Counted from the first letter of the stretch, positions 11,733 to 24,599 are shown. The stretch: 64,000 nt of DNA from Typha latifolia (GCA_019914945.1 CM034102.1:12823501-12887500); one strand, 5' to 3'. Notes: generated by a model from the sequence alone, not told the origin. A program made the numbers and translations.

Positions 11733-11895
11733 ACGAGGGAGGGGGGACGAGACCGGGTTGCTGCTGCCCGTCCAGACTATCGAGGTCTATGGCGGCCGAC
11801 ACAAGCTGGGTGAGCTATCGGAGTACTCCCATCTTGGCCGGCCCACTTCTTCCATTTTCCACCTCCAACTTAGAACAAAGCTCTCCCAACTATAC
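11733..11895 (+). pseudogene. Relic of CPS exon 14
   Basis: The translation reads ETGLLLPVQTIEVYGGRH, then a GEL-SEYSHL stretch and SSIFHLQLRTKLSQ. This matches CPS exon 14 ([18 protein letters not shown] and the following 35 residues) over its second half. The relic has a small deletion before SEYS and diverged bases. No upstream CPS exons or matching donor are seen. It lies 1.5 kb beyond the CPS stop on the same strand, so it is the remains of a second CPS copy or of a partial tandem duplication. The intervening 10507-11732 is AT-rich and holds no gene that I can see. Confidence 0.8.
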
Positions 11896-12242
11896 ATATT
11901 TCCTATTTATTTTTCAACATTTTATCATATCAGATATAATTATTACCGACGACAAGTATTTCTCAAGAAGTTAAAACTCGTAGGCAATTAATGATGCTCA
12001 TTTTTGTCATTATATTTTTGAGAACAAGAGATCTCACAAATAGTTTTTATATCCCAAGAAAAATTGTACACAAGTGCATTGCCAATTGGACGCTTATATC
12101 AGTTGCACTTTGTTTTCAATGCCTTCCTTCTCTTGGCAATGAAGTAGAGGGCCAAACTCGATACAAATTCGTAGTTCAAAGCTATAAATATCGGCAAATA
12201 TGAAGAATACTATAGAAATGGATGCGACTTGGAAGATTTAGA

Positions 12243-15200
12243 TCAATCGTACTCGAGTTCATCGGGTGTAATCGGTCTTTTGAGTGGTACTATGGATTTC
12301 TTATCAACATCCTGTGACAACGCCTTCCTCATATCTGCAACAATAAGGGCCCATAAGAAGAGAACAAGCATAATAACTGATAGTGGAGTAACTTACCTAA
12401 TCCATCTTCTTCCCCAGAGTAATATCGTAACACTCTTCGATAAACCACATAGCCAAGCTGTAGTTAAACAGCTCAGAAAATAACAATGGAAATTTTTAGA
12501 CAAGTCTAATTGATACAAAGCAAAAGCATATTAGAAAAAGAAAAAGAAAAAGATATTCTATCCAGTACCTGTCATAACAACTGCAGAAAAAGATGACTGA
12601 ACTAACAATACCACTATAGCAACCTTTTAGTTTGAAATACTATTGGCAATAGTCCCACTGGATTACAAATGTCACCAGCTTCTGAGTCATTAACTGGTCC
12701 CACGGTTTAAGCCAATTCAGGTCTCAGAAGTAGTATCAAGTGACCATGATGCCAACCATTACTGAAGTGTATTCTTAAAAGTATCCTAAACACAAGTTGT
12801 GGTTGTGGCCCTTCACCTTACCGACCTTTATTGAGTTCTAATAATATAATCCTCTTGACAGATTGAAAGAGTGTTACTTTCAGGTGTGCATAAAGTAAGT
12901 GGTCCCAGGCACTGTAGGAACATCGGCAGATGCCATGCAAAACCTCGGAAAATATCTATTTATTAGGCAGTAGATTTACACCCATCCTCTATGTGTATCA
13001 AAAATATGTCAAGAGTCGATCCGAAAACCCAAGGCACAATCATGATGCCTAGATCTGTCACAGCATATTGGTCTGAACATCTCATCATTAAACATATGTA
13101 CACCAATAAGGAGAAAAGTTGTAAGTTAATAAGTAAAGTTGGCAGAAAGCATACCTTTTCATACATCTTTATGGCCGGCATGTTGGATGCTCTGACAAAG
13201 AGATCCACAAAGTAAGCCTTATCCCTGAAAAGGACAAGCATTTTTTATTTTTTTTCAGTGCAAGAGGGAAAGAAATCATCACACACACCCACGACAGCAA
13301 TATCCTAGAGGATCCATGATAACTGCAGATTCAGTCTCAATTAATCTCAAACTTCAGTATCAGAATCATTAGAGCAAAGACTGAGAACATGTAAACTCTG
13401 ACAAGAAGATGGAAAAGTGGATATAATGCATTCAATGGGAATGTAAAGTAATTTAAAGAACTATTAGAAAGAAAAAGAAAGTAAACCCATGATCACTGAG
13501 AAATAGAAAAGGATATCATAGTTATGCTAAGAAATAAAGTAGCAGGCCCTTGGATCATTTAGCGAGGTGCATGGGTTATATTTAGTTCTAGCCAAGTAGT
13601 TGACTAATAAGATCATGCTTTTTAAATGCGAGAACAAAGTATATGAGTTTACAGCATAATCAAATAGCAAAACTTAAAACAATTACAAAGGATGACATAA
13701 ATTACAATTTGTCACAGAAGCTATGGTTATACACCATATGATAAATTTTCTGCATGTGACATCTCCACTATAGAGTTCACCATTTTGTAATAATTTATCT
13801 CATTAACTTAACAAGGCATCAGCACAAATAATATATCTGGTTCTGCTTATAGATACAATGTCTCAACATGTTTGTGCTAGAAGAAATGCTATCCATCACA
13901 AAAGTATAACCTTTTTTTCATCTATGTAAACCTTAAAGAAGAAGAATTAAAAAGTGAGAAATCAAATATTGAATGGACTGATCATTGACACCATAAACTG
14001 TCACGAAGGAAATATGAACATCGTAGAGCTCTTGCAGGCCATTAGGTTTGATGTAATTGAAGATGCTACATTTATTGATATAGAATATTATATGAAAATC
14101 ATTTTCTTGGTTAAGAATTTCAATTGTAGTATTTCCAAGTGCCAGACTAGATCCATATGCAGTATTTTGATATCCACACAAACTGAATGGATGTCAAAGA
14201 ACAGTTTCTCAATCTCAAGTGAGAAAGAAAGATGAATTTAAGGTTGTTGCTTGTGCTAGTATCTAGTTGGAAGTAGTAGATGTACCATCCTCGAATAGAT
14301 CTAAGCGCAACAATTGGGTCAGGTCATAATAATACAAACACGAATATGACTCTTTTATTTAACGGATTGAAATATCTAAATATGAACACAACTCGTTTAT
14401 TAAATAAGTTACACTACTCATAAATGAGTTATTGGGTAGCACAAGTTACTCAAGTCATATAAGTTATTCAAGTTAAAAATAGAATTATTCGAGTTATTTA
14501 TTCAAATAATAAATAGATTTTTTTAGTTTATAAATTAGTTTTTTCGTGTTATAAATGGGTTAGTCAGATCATAAAAGAATTATCGTATCATAAATATGTT
14601 ATTTTGTCTTAAATAAGTTATCATGTCATAAATGGGTTGGTGAGTCAATTCATAAACAGATTAACTGAATTGAGATACTAAACACGAACATGGCCTATTT
14701 AATAGTCGGGACCAGCGAGTCAACACATTTATAATTCGAATACACTAGATATAAATCCGTTTAAAAGCTGTGTTACCATATCGAATTATCAATTCAAGTC
14801 AATTTTTGCCACCTAAAGACATCAAACCAAGCGACCTCTTGCAGCTTCTTTATTTGACTAGCTAATCGAACACTATCAATTGTAAGATGGTTAATGCACA
14901 ACGCCTGCTGAAGTATGAGTTACTCTAATATCCATAGGATAAAATGATGAAATATTAATCTGGTACTTGTGCGAACAAACTACTAAGTGAACTAACACTA
15001 ATAGGCTAATCACTCTCAGATAACACCAAAAAAAAAAAAAAAAACTTTCTCTGAATTATTGGCGACTACTCCATCTCCTTCAATGTATGCTGAAGCTCAT
15101 TTGTGCTGATTTGATGCATTGATCACTTAGTAATAGATAACCTTGATATATGATGTAGCATTTCAAACATGAACTAGCTAGAGTGATCAACAACAAAAAG

Positions 15201-18200
15201 TTGCAACAGAGGGCCATTCAAAAAGGTTGATTTGACTTAATGGGTTTAATATGAATATCCCCTACATCTTTGGTTACCCCTATAAATGATTTGCTAACCT
15301 GGTTGATTTATTAAATTTAAGTTAACCAAAAAATAACCTAAAATAACTAGAAACAAACTAACAAGTGTAACTAATGATCAATGTGAAAAAAGTATGCTTC
15401 CTTGCCTACTTTGTGGTCATCGAGAGTCCTAAAATCTCGTTTACTTTAGAAATAATATCAATTTTAGAAAAGATATTCCTCTTTATTATTTCTAAAATGA
15501 GATTTTTATTTCAGAAATAACTATTCTTGTTTTTACTTGTATTCTGAAATAAGAATATAATAATTACTTTTGATGTGATATAAAGTGAAGAAAAAGATGA
15601 AAAAAAAGTGCTTTTATTTTTTATAAAATTATCATGAGTACCCTTTGATTTGATATAAAGTAGATTGATGTGATAAATATCAAAGAAAAATTGGTAATTG
15701 AGTTAATGTGTGTTATAAAATGTAATTTTGATAAATAATATTTGTATTTTAAAATGTGGTTATTACAGTGTTAATTTGTTACTCTGAAATAAAGAGTTAT
15801 ATTCTTAAATAAGAAAAAAGTTATTCCCGAAACGAACGGACTAAGTGTCTTAAAGAGGGGAAGGAGGCAAGTAAAATGGATAGTTAGATATATGGTCCAA
15901 GTTGCAAGCTTTTACACAATAGACTTTTGCTGCTTGCCTACAGTCAGTGAGTACATCAACTTATGCCAAGTGTTAGCAACAATATGCTGCAGTGTATACC
16001 ATGAATCATGACAAAATTGCTAGCAGGCAGCAACAAGATGTTGTATAAGTTATTTGAAACAAAAAAAGAGTAAATCTTATGGCTGGATCGAGAAGCCATG
16101 TTATAATATTCAATTCTTGTTGATGAATTGATTCGATAGATCATATGAGGCATCTAGGTGATAAAGCAGCATGTTAAATACCATGAAAAGTAAAAAATCT
16201 AAATAAGTAGAAATATTGGCTATTTACGAGCCAAAATCTAAATCCTTTTCTGCAAATTTTGATGCCTTAACGTGCTATTTCATCTCACTAAGGAAAAGGT
16301 AAGAGCAATTAATATGCTTCTTGATATTCCATGCATTAAATGATGTCTGATGCTTCAAGGTTATCAGTTAAAGCTTTACCAACTTCCAAGTGCTTAAACT
16401 TACTAAATAAAACTGAATGGATAAGTTGAAAACATGAAGATAGCTTATATCAGGGAGGAACTATGATATAGTTGCTTGATTGATATATAAATGGATGGCT
16501 AAATATTCAATACTTGCAATGCCAAAAGAAAGAAGTCAAGGAACGTGGACAAGTACATGGTAGACAAGATCAAGTATAAACTCTTTGATATTTAAACATG
16601 TTGAAAGTTTTGGATTATTAATAAAATTACAACAAAGCACACAAATTGCACCATTCAAATAAAGAAAATGCAGTCTAAACGAAATTTATGACCCAGAGAA
16701 GAAACTAGTATATTAGCACCTCAGGAAAGAATGGAAAAAAGAGGATGAGATAGGCCAAAGAAGATCAGAAATAACCAAGCAAAGTCTCTTTTACCAACTT
16801 AGGCCTTCGGTGGGTAATCTGCAAGGCCTTGTTTGGTTTGAGGCTAAGCCCCAAACTCAATTAGTTAGTCTCATTTTTTTAACTTAATTTTTTGGAGAGT
16901 AAACCTGATTGGATATGAAAAAGATAAAAAGATGTTGATTATTGAACCAGTTTAGAAGTCTCTGAATCAGTTCAAGAGAGACCCCTAAACTCAAAGCAAA
17001 CAAAACCCAAGATTCCAAATTACCCATGCCTGACAGACAGCAAGTATAGGTCGATGCAAATCAAATACAAGTTGGAATCATGATAAAGAAATTTGCCATT
17101 GTTGGAGTCTGAAAGTGACTAAACAGGAGAAACTTGAAGGACCATTAGCCCTTAGCTTATCAAGCTTTCCTCGCAGTATCACCTAATAGAATGTCAATAC
17201 AAGTAAGGCAACCTTTATTCCCAATTATTCTCTAGATCCATGAATGATTATGCTATCTTCCAATGATCGTGCTATTAAATAAATATTTAATACATATTTT
17301 GTAAGCTCCCTAGGATATCATCGTCTTAATGGATGGTGGCCAGATAAGACAATCATGTAATTTACAATTATAGAGCTCTCCCAGAGAAGACAGACAGCAA
17401 CAAAAATCCGATTGGTAAGTAAAAATATGTTGAATCAAATTTGCCATCGGAATAGGATGTGTGTAGACACACTTTTACCGAATACAGATTATATAATGAT
17501 ATTTGTACAAATGATTCATTTCAAATTGAAGCCTTACAAGGAAAATAAGAAAACACAGAGGCAGGTGGTGCAATCCCAGAATCCTAGAGAGACAGAGAGA
17601 TACTAGATAACAAATGCAATAGGAAAGATTTTTTATCTGATGTTGAAATATTCAATAATAAGGATTCTCTTGGAGAAGTAATACCAGGCCAGCATGCCTG
17701 CCACTCATTTCTAAAACTGTTATTTCAGGCAGATATTCAGAAATTGGACACTCTTACAGTGTTTTTAGTAGCACCCATAGAAAACAGGAGTGTGTTCCAA
17801 TTTTTGAAAAGAAGAAAATAACTTTCGCATGAAGTGGGAATTTTTTTTTCTTAGATAACTATGTCTAGTCAAGTGATTCTTAGATAACTCATGCAAGAAA
17901 TTATGAATATGAAAACCTAAACAATTGAAGAATAGTGGGAAAAGATATGACATTTAAAAAAATAACAAAGAAACAACCTTTGACAATTAAAATAATAATA
18001 ATAATAATATCTCCTCTACGGAGCATGGAAAAGATATGACATACAGATATGTCACATCAGTGATATATCAATAGAACAAGCAATAGTAGAGCAGGATAAA
18101 ATAGAAGTGTCGTTTCTCTTATTATGAGTACATTACACATGGCAATCATCATTATTCCAAAATCTATTGAGCATAATATTTTAGATGTGCCCCAAGCATA

Positions 18201-21200
18201 TTCAATCCAAACTTTTTAAGAGAAGTGAAACTAGGAAGAAAATCCAATGAGAAAACAAAAGTTATCCACATGTTAACAACATCAGATACAAACACAACTA
18301 AATCAGTTTACTCCTTCATGATCTCCTAGATATCTCAATCAAAACTAGTGATTCTGCAACTCTATGTTATAGTAGGATACAGGAAGCAATTAAATTTCCT
18401 ATTTCAAGGTAGTAAGACAATGGTAAATAACTTAATATTTCAATATTAGATGACATAAAATAGTAATGGAACTTCTAATGAACAATAGTTAAATGGCCAA
18501 GCAGTAAGCTTACATCTTGTCACTAATTTCTTCCAGCAAGTTCATGAGTTTATTGGCTAACTTCTGTCTCCGATATTCTGGGGCAACAGTTACTGCAGTA
18601 ACATGGCCATGCCAAGATTCACCTTGCCCTTCAACTTTACCCATAACTGTAACAAATACATTTGCCCATTCAACATGTTTAGCAAGTCAAGGTCAATCAA
18701 ATAGTAGAAGTAAATTCTGCAGATTTTCTGGGACACAAAGAAAGTTCAACGTGTAATTTTAAAAATGTAGAACACCAACAACAAATAATTTCTCAACTTT
18801 GTAGGATTGTGAAACATATCGACATGGCAATCAAGTGAAAGAAGAAGCAACAAGTTGTACCATAATAAACTGCTTGGCAAATGGATAACAAAACATAGAG
18901 AACTAAAGAATATACCACAATAAAAAGAGACAGATTGACACTTAAAAAATGGAGGGTTAAAATCATTCATACTATTAAAATGATGGTACCAAGCTAATCA
19001 TAAGTTGTGTTCTTCCTTATGTCATGCTTATCATAAACAATACTTATTTCAGTTATCTATCAAAATTATTCATCTTACAAAGGTATGTTTACGTATACAT
19101 CATGTTAGATTTTATTTCTACTTATATAATTAACAAATTATGTTTCAAACATAAGTTTTATTCATGTATCATGTTTAGATTTTATGTATAAACATATGTA
19201 CAAGTTATGAAATATTTGATGAAAAATACTGAAGTGGAAGATTAATTTTAAAATCAAAGTGTTTGAAATGATTTTAAAATCGTCATTAAAATGCTCAAAT
19301 GGTGTCGTGACAATTGGAGTAGTATGAAAAAATATTAAAAGGTATATGAATGACTACTCTGCATTCAACTGTCCACTATAAAGTTCGAATGCACCGAAGC
19401 AGCTGTTCGAATTTACAGAGAAACATTTTTAACCGTTCGAATGCACTTTAGCCATTGGAAGATACAGAGACTCGAGTCAGGTCGTTCGAATGGGGTGAAC
19501 TTGCATTCAAACGGGGTCACGAATCTTCATAAAATCTGCTACATCATGAAATTTGTTTGGAGATCTTTATGTCTTATCTCTAAAAAATATTTACCTTATA
19601 TTTATGAAAATATTTATTTTATCTCTAAGAGAATCGATGAAGAATGTTTGAAGGAATATTACATCTTATTTTTAAGAAGTATATAAAATGGTTTAATCTA
19701 ATCTTAGAGAGTAAGTCATCGATAATTATTTGGAGATTATCTTTTAGAGGTCATTGAAGATCATTTCTTAGCTTTAGATGGAATGTGTTGAATTGTTTTC
19801 ATCTTAACGTATCTACATTAAATATAAAAAACTATGTCTCGAAGATCATTGAGACAGAAGGATCAACATCGAGAGTCATTGAGGTTTAGAAACTTATCAC
19901 AAAAAGTAATGTATCGTGGGGTCAAGCAAGAATGATTGGTATATTGAGCTGTGGAAATCGGCGAGTGATCTGTAAGCATCTTGTTAACTGCTACGAGTTT
20001 TATTGATTGATTTTGATCTGAGTTTAAATTCGTAGTTTTTTACCTGATTAGGTTTTTCAACGTAAAAACTTTTGAGTTTGCGATTTTCTTTCACACGCTA
20101 CTTTTCACATATTATTATTAATAGCGTGTGATATATCTAGCGTGTGATATATCTCATCTCATAGGATATTTATTACGTTTTTTTTTCATTTGGTATCTTA
20201 GCATACCTATTAGTGATGGTAAATGCTACAAGCAAATTTAATTTCCATATCTAATCATGTCATGGATTCTCGTATCAAAGACACCGGTTGTTCCGACCTT
20301 GGTTGGGCAAACATGTATAGCGGCACGTGCAATGCTAAGCCAGTGGTAGATTGAATTCTTTTAGTACTAGATTAGGTTAGGGTACTAAATTGAAGTCTTT
20401 TTGTACTAGATATTAATATAACATATACAATTTCTCATAGAAAATGATAGATGGTAGATGCACTCAATAAAGCAACAACTAGATCCCGATATGATGATCA
20501 AGCACCAATAAGCAAATGGGGTACTGAAATAGCTCGATTGTCATGACCAACATACCAAGTAAACTTTGACACATTTTCTATTGGCACAACTCTTGGCTGC
20601 AATGCTAGTCTAATCCTCCAAACTCCACATGTGAAATCTACGACACTTTGGCCCTTTTTGGAGTTGAGCAAACCAAATGTATAAAGGTGCTAGAGTTAAA
20701 AAAGATAAATATAGCAATCGATAGAATATGACTACATCCATCAGAAGTCAATTCTTATTTATTGGAGAGAGTTAAATAGTTAATAAACTAGAAAAGCATT
20801 AACTATGTAATACTTGTGTCCTGTAAGTTGTAACATATGACAATTTTGCTTGCACTTTTTCTGTACAGAACACACAACCTAAACTACATAACATTCATAC
20901 ATCTAAATTTTTACAACCATAAAAACAAAAAGTGAACTAGAATATATTAACCAATACCAACCAAGATAGCTTATGTAAAAGAACAGAAGGAAGGAAAAGA
21001 GAATTTGCACCAGCTGCCAAACAGATAAGAATAGATCAAACATGTATTGTCAAGTCAAGGCATGGCATTGGCATAGCCTGAAAACATATGCCAATGCCAT
21101 GCCTTGACTGGGACAGCTTAGCATGCCCATGCATTAAGGTTTAGGGTTTTTGAGGACCTAGATGTAATAGATGCATTTTAACATAAAGATACACTGATGA

Positions 21201-24200
21201 GTTAATACCAATTTGATGTTAATGCTTGCTCTCTAATCCATATAACCATCTTTTGCCAGCATAATGTCAATTGCGCCCATCTATTCTTCCAAAAATGTTC
21301 CTCATATTCAATATTGTGAGTATCATGATTGGAATCAGGACCATGATCTGCCATACAAAAATAAAACAATCCCTATCGAGCATTTCGATATCGAACTAGC
21401 CTTTTATTATGTAAACGTTTCAAACATTATTTTAAAATACAAGAAAAATCCTTAAAAAATAAAAAATAGATATAAAATATAGATTACCCAACATGATGTT
21501 TAAGAACTAAAAAATATTATTTTCTCTATCTCTATCTATCTGCCACGCCTCACACTCTCTTACACTCTCCTTCCTCATATCTCTCTACCATGTCTCTCAC
21601 TTCATTTGTCACTCACTTCAGAAAAAGAATTCTCCTTTTCCCTTGTCTCGCACTCTCTCTCCCTTTCTCTCATAGTTAGAAGTCTCGGTTTCGGTTTTAA
21701 TTCGGCTTGGTTGAAAAAACAAAACATTTTAGTCAGTTTTTATGGTTTTGATTCTAGTTTTGTTGTATCAATTTTGAAATACTTTTGATAAATAATCTTC
21801 TTTATCTTATTTTTCAATGCATCACACAAAATCTAATAGCATTTAAAACAATGAGGTTGATATTTATTAGGTATAAATTGGATTCAAGTCAAATCCAGCT
21901 TAGAATTTAAAAGATACACTAAAAAATTATTATTAGGGTTGTTTTTTGTCAGATCCAAGTTATGGGGGTAGTTTCAAATTGGATAGACCCAAAATGTGAA
22001 ATGTTTAGACGAAATATCCCAGTTTCGGTTGAAACTTGATGCTATCTCTCTCTCTCTCTCTTAGTGTCTTTCTCTCTATTTCTCCCTCGCACACTCCCTC
22101 TCGAAGTGAGTACTTAGTCGAGTTTATTAGAGTGCGATGTAGCTGCATCTATCAGAGAGGCATTTGCCAGACGTCTACTTCAACGGGTTTGCATTGGAGG
22201 AATTCACCAGGGTGGACTGCTAGTGTATAGAGAGAGAAGGTATGTGGAAGCTGGAGGAACATAGGAGCATCATCAATTGATATCCCAAGTTCAGTTTTGG
22301 TTTGGATCCAAGTGGATCCGACCTATTTCACTAACCCAAAGCAGGCAGTATTGATTGATTCGACCAAATTTGCTCCAATAATGATTAGGAACGATCGATA
22401 TCTCACCAAAACCAATTAATAGACTGGTTTTCGGGTGGGATCTCAATCAATTGAAATTGGGAACCTTTGTCATATTTTATCTTAAATTCAATGAAGTTTG
22501 TACAAAGTGAAACATAGAAGAGTAGAACTTGTGGAACCACCCTAAAATGATCATCACTTCTGTTTTATATTTCTAATTTTCAACAAACTCTTTTCCCAAA
22601 TTCAATATTTTACTACAAATTAAAGGAACTCGTAAGGGTGACCTACAAAGCGTGAATTTACATGATCTATCTCCTCCTTCCACCAAAAAGGGAGGTCCTT
22701 TATGAAGGTATGAAAACTTCCTTCTTACTGTTGGAAGGGTAATTTGTCTTCTCCTTTTCTTTCCATAGACCTCCTCCCTAAGTGTTTAACTGTTATATTG
22801 TGTGGTGTAAAGTTTAAACTAAAAAATAATTACCGAATATTAGATCCTACCATTCTAATAATCACTCTGATGTGATTCGGATCACACCGAGTCGTCTCGA
22901 GCATAAATACACCCTATGGGAGTCTATTCTTATTTTGTTTTAATTGTTTTCTTCAGAAAAATAAGAATTCTGTACGTCGCGTTCTAACGTGGGAGGCTCG
23001 CGTTCGAATGCCCGCGTGCAAACGCCTACATAAGTTCGCATCGACAGCGAACGCGAAATGCGCGTTCGTACACGCTCGAACTTATTAATACGGTCGGCGA
23101 GAATTCATTATTTCTAGAGGTATTATTTATCATTTTGGCTTGTTAGGTTAGCCTCTTAAGATATGAATAGCAACCTAAAGGATCATGATGAATGAATATT
23201 GAGTTTTATCCCCTTTCCTTCCTCTCTATCCTAATCTTCCTTCCCTTTCTTTTAAGCTCTAGTCATGCGCCATTTCGACGTCGATGATCCTCTAACCTCC
23301 CTCGTCTGTCGAGTTCTCCCCTCCTCCTTGGGATCTCGACCCCTTCTCCCCCCTCATCATTATCCCCTAAACACCACAATCCATCCACACTATCGCCATT
23401 ATCATCCCTCACCTCATCATCACCATCACCCGTCACTTCCACCATCACCATCACCCGTCACTTCCACCATCACCTCCGCTTTTACGTATTTTCATCCCAG
23501 TTGCAATTAGAATCTGCAAGGGGCGTACATACTAAAAATGTAGATCAAGAAGTTACGGATCGACCACTCCTAGTTTTGTAATTTTTCGTCTACGGTAGAA
23601 TATCTGGTGAATATTTTCCCCCGACTGCGTAGACTGCTTTCTTGCATTCGATCCAGATCGAGTAGCGGACATCGAACCATAAGACGCTCTAAAATATAGA
23701 ACGGAAAGAAATTATATAAGACTTCATTCATGAGGTTCTTCACAACTTACTCCAATGCATCAACCCAATGAAATGCTATTAGACACCTTAATATGCAACC
23801 TTTCCTAAGAACCTTAAATTCTCCCTAATGATCTTCTCCGACACATCTTCCAAGGGAACTTCTTAAACAAGCTTTTGCCATTATCAGCTTATCAAACTAC
23901 GATGCAATCTCAAGCGTCAACAGCTTTCAAGAAAGCAGCACACAAATACAAATTTCGGCAGATGGAAAAAGAGAGTCCAAATGAAGAAGGCAAAGGGCAG
24001 TAAGGCTCCTTGTCACATAAATTCCAATAGGGTCTGTTTGAAAAGACACAGCGGTGCAATGAATTGAAATAAAAATAACGGCAACCCACCCTCCCTGTTC
24101 TCCAACATATTGGATGCAAGCCGCCTCTCAATCTCCCAGACAGTCACGAGTAATCATCCAAAATTGCAGGAAGTAAAGGGGTCAGGTGAAAAAGTGCTTA

Positions 24201-24433
24201 CTGTAACCCATGATGCGGTTGCCGGGGCTCTCCGCGACATGGAAGTAGTCAGGCCAGCGAGCAAGGTACGTCATGTAGAACGACATGTTGAACTGATTCG
24301 TATACAGAGAGATGAAATATGCTTACCATGTCACAAAATTTGAAGAGAATCAAGAGGTCAAAGTGAAATAATAGTAATAATAATGGCCAGAAAAAAGAAA
24401 GAGAGGGGAAGTGGGGGAAGAGTGGAAGAGAGA

Positions 24434-24470
<37 letters not shown>

Positions 24471-24551
24471 TACGGTCTCGGTGAGGTGGTCGAGATTTAC
24501 GGAGGCGAAGCGGAGGAGATCGTCGCAGCCGAACCTGCGTATGGTCGCCAT
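12243..24551 (-). CDS. NAA20: NatB catalytic subunit, N-alpha-acetyltransferase 20, 6 exons
   Basis: Acetylates the N-terminal Met of nascent proteins starting Met-Asp, -Glu, -Asn or -Gln, working with NAA25 at the ribosome. Exons: 24474-24551, 24202-24292, 18514-18646, 13155-13224, 12397-12457, 12243-12334. Phases agree and give 174 aa, the usual plant length. The start MATIRRFGCDDLLRF and the end ITPDELEYD are diagnostic. The GNAT core is intact: HVTAVTVAPEYRRQKLA carries the acetyl-CoA-binding R/Q-x-x-x-A loop, and RASNMPAIKMYEK is the C-terminal GNAT helix. Introns 2 (5.6 kb) and 3 (5.3 kb) are very long and loaded with repeats. Intron 5 is only 62 bp. Exon 1 is followed directly by a (CT)16 tract. 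Confidence 0.96.
14300..14820. mobile_element. Probable hAT-like non-autonomous element in NAA20 intron 3
   Basis: Low-complexity DNA with many ATAAGTTAT/ATAAATGGGTT units and CGAACACGA-type motifs, and no long ORF. The right edge (TTTTTGCCACCTA) resembles an inverted hAT-type terminus TAGGTGGCAAAAA. The left terminus is not clear. Assigned by style and one end only. Confidence 0.35.
15430..15840 (-). mobile_element. MITE, copy 1 of a three-copy family
   Basis: About 410 bp in NAA20 intron 3 with imperfect terminal inverted repeats: GTTTACTTTAGAAATAA at the left, and GTTCGTTTCGGGAATAA as the reverse complement of the right. The interior contains CTTCACTTTATATCACATC and ATCAAAATTACATTTTATA (in reverse). 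It is colinear with copies at about 45845-46214 and 53736-54095, which lie in the other orientation. Confidence 0.7.
16825..17008. mobile_element. 184-bp MITE in NAA20 intron 3
   Basis: The left end GGCCTTGTTTGGTTTGAGGC matches the inverted right end GGGTTTTGTTTGCTTTGAGT. Similarity continues for about 28 bp. The GGCCTTGTTTGG-type terminus is common in PIF/Harbinger Tourist-like MITEs. The target-site duplication is not clear. Confidence 0.6.
19305..20203 (+). mobile_element. Degenerate LTR relic with primer-binding-like site
   Basis: The segment has copia-LTR style U5 sequence: GGTTTTTCAACGTAAAA at about 20051, resembling the usual GGTTTTTCCACGTAAA. It ends TTTTTTCA at 20188 and is followed by TTTGGTATCTTAGC, close to the initiator-Met tRNA binding site TGGTATCAGAGC. 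A tandem AGCGTGTGATATATCT repeat sits at about 20123. The left end is not firmly placed. No gag/pol ORF follows, so this is a solo relic inside NAA20 intron 2. Confidence 0.45.
21053..21109. repeat. Perfect 23-bp inverted repeat, 11-nt loop
   Basis: Left arm 21053-21075 begins AGTCAAGGCATGGCATTGGC. Right arm 21087-21109 is its exact reverse complement. The loop is GCCTGAAAACA. It sits in NAA20 intron 2. See the hunt section for possible roles. Confidence 0.9.
22970..23100. repeat. CpG-rich GTTCGAATGC-type repeat fragment
   Basis: A block rich in CG and TTCGAA motifs (GCGTTCGAATGC, GAACGCGAAATGCGCGTTCG) in otherwise AT-rich intron DNA. Related motifs recur at about 19385-19510 and 38670-38830. 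It is probably part of a retroelement family; no ORF. Confidence 0.45.
23405..23475. repeat. CAT/CAC-rich minisatellite
   Basis: The unit CACCATCACCCGTCACTTCC occurs twice (about 23420 and about 23444), flanked by more CAT/CAC triplets. It opens spurious frames on both strands and lies in NAA20 intron 2. Confidence 0.6.
24437..24468 (-). repeat. (CT)16 microsatellite beside the NAA20 exon 1 donor
   Basis: On the coding strand the donor ACC|GTACG runs straight into an uninterrupted CT tract from the sixth intron base onwards, inside the 181-bp first intron. Confidence 0.85.
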
Positions 24552-24599
24552 TTCTGAGCCGAAGCTACGCCTCTCCACCGACCTCCTCAAATAACTTAT

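Noticed and set aside
11991..12203. ORF downstream of the CPS relic
   Set aside because: It lies in the 3' flank of NAA20, uses a weak start and shows no family features.
23263..23510. Overlapping His/Pro-rich and Asp/Gly-rich ORFs on both strands
   Set aside because: They are produced by the CAT/CAC minisatellite in an NAA20 intron; frames with opposite composition on two strands are typical of simple repeats.
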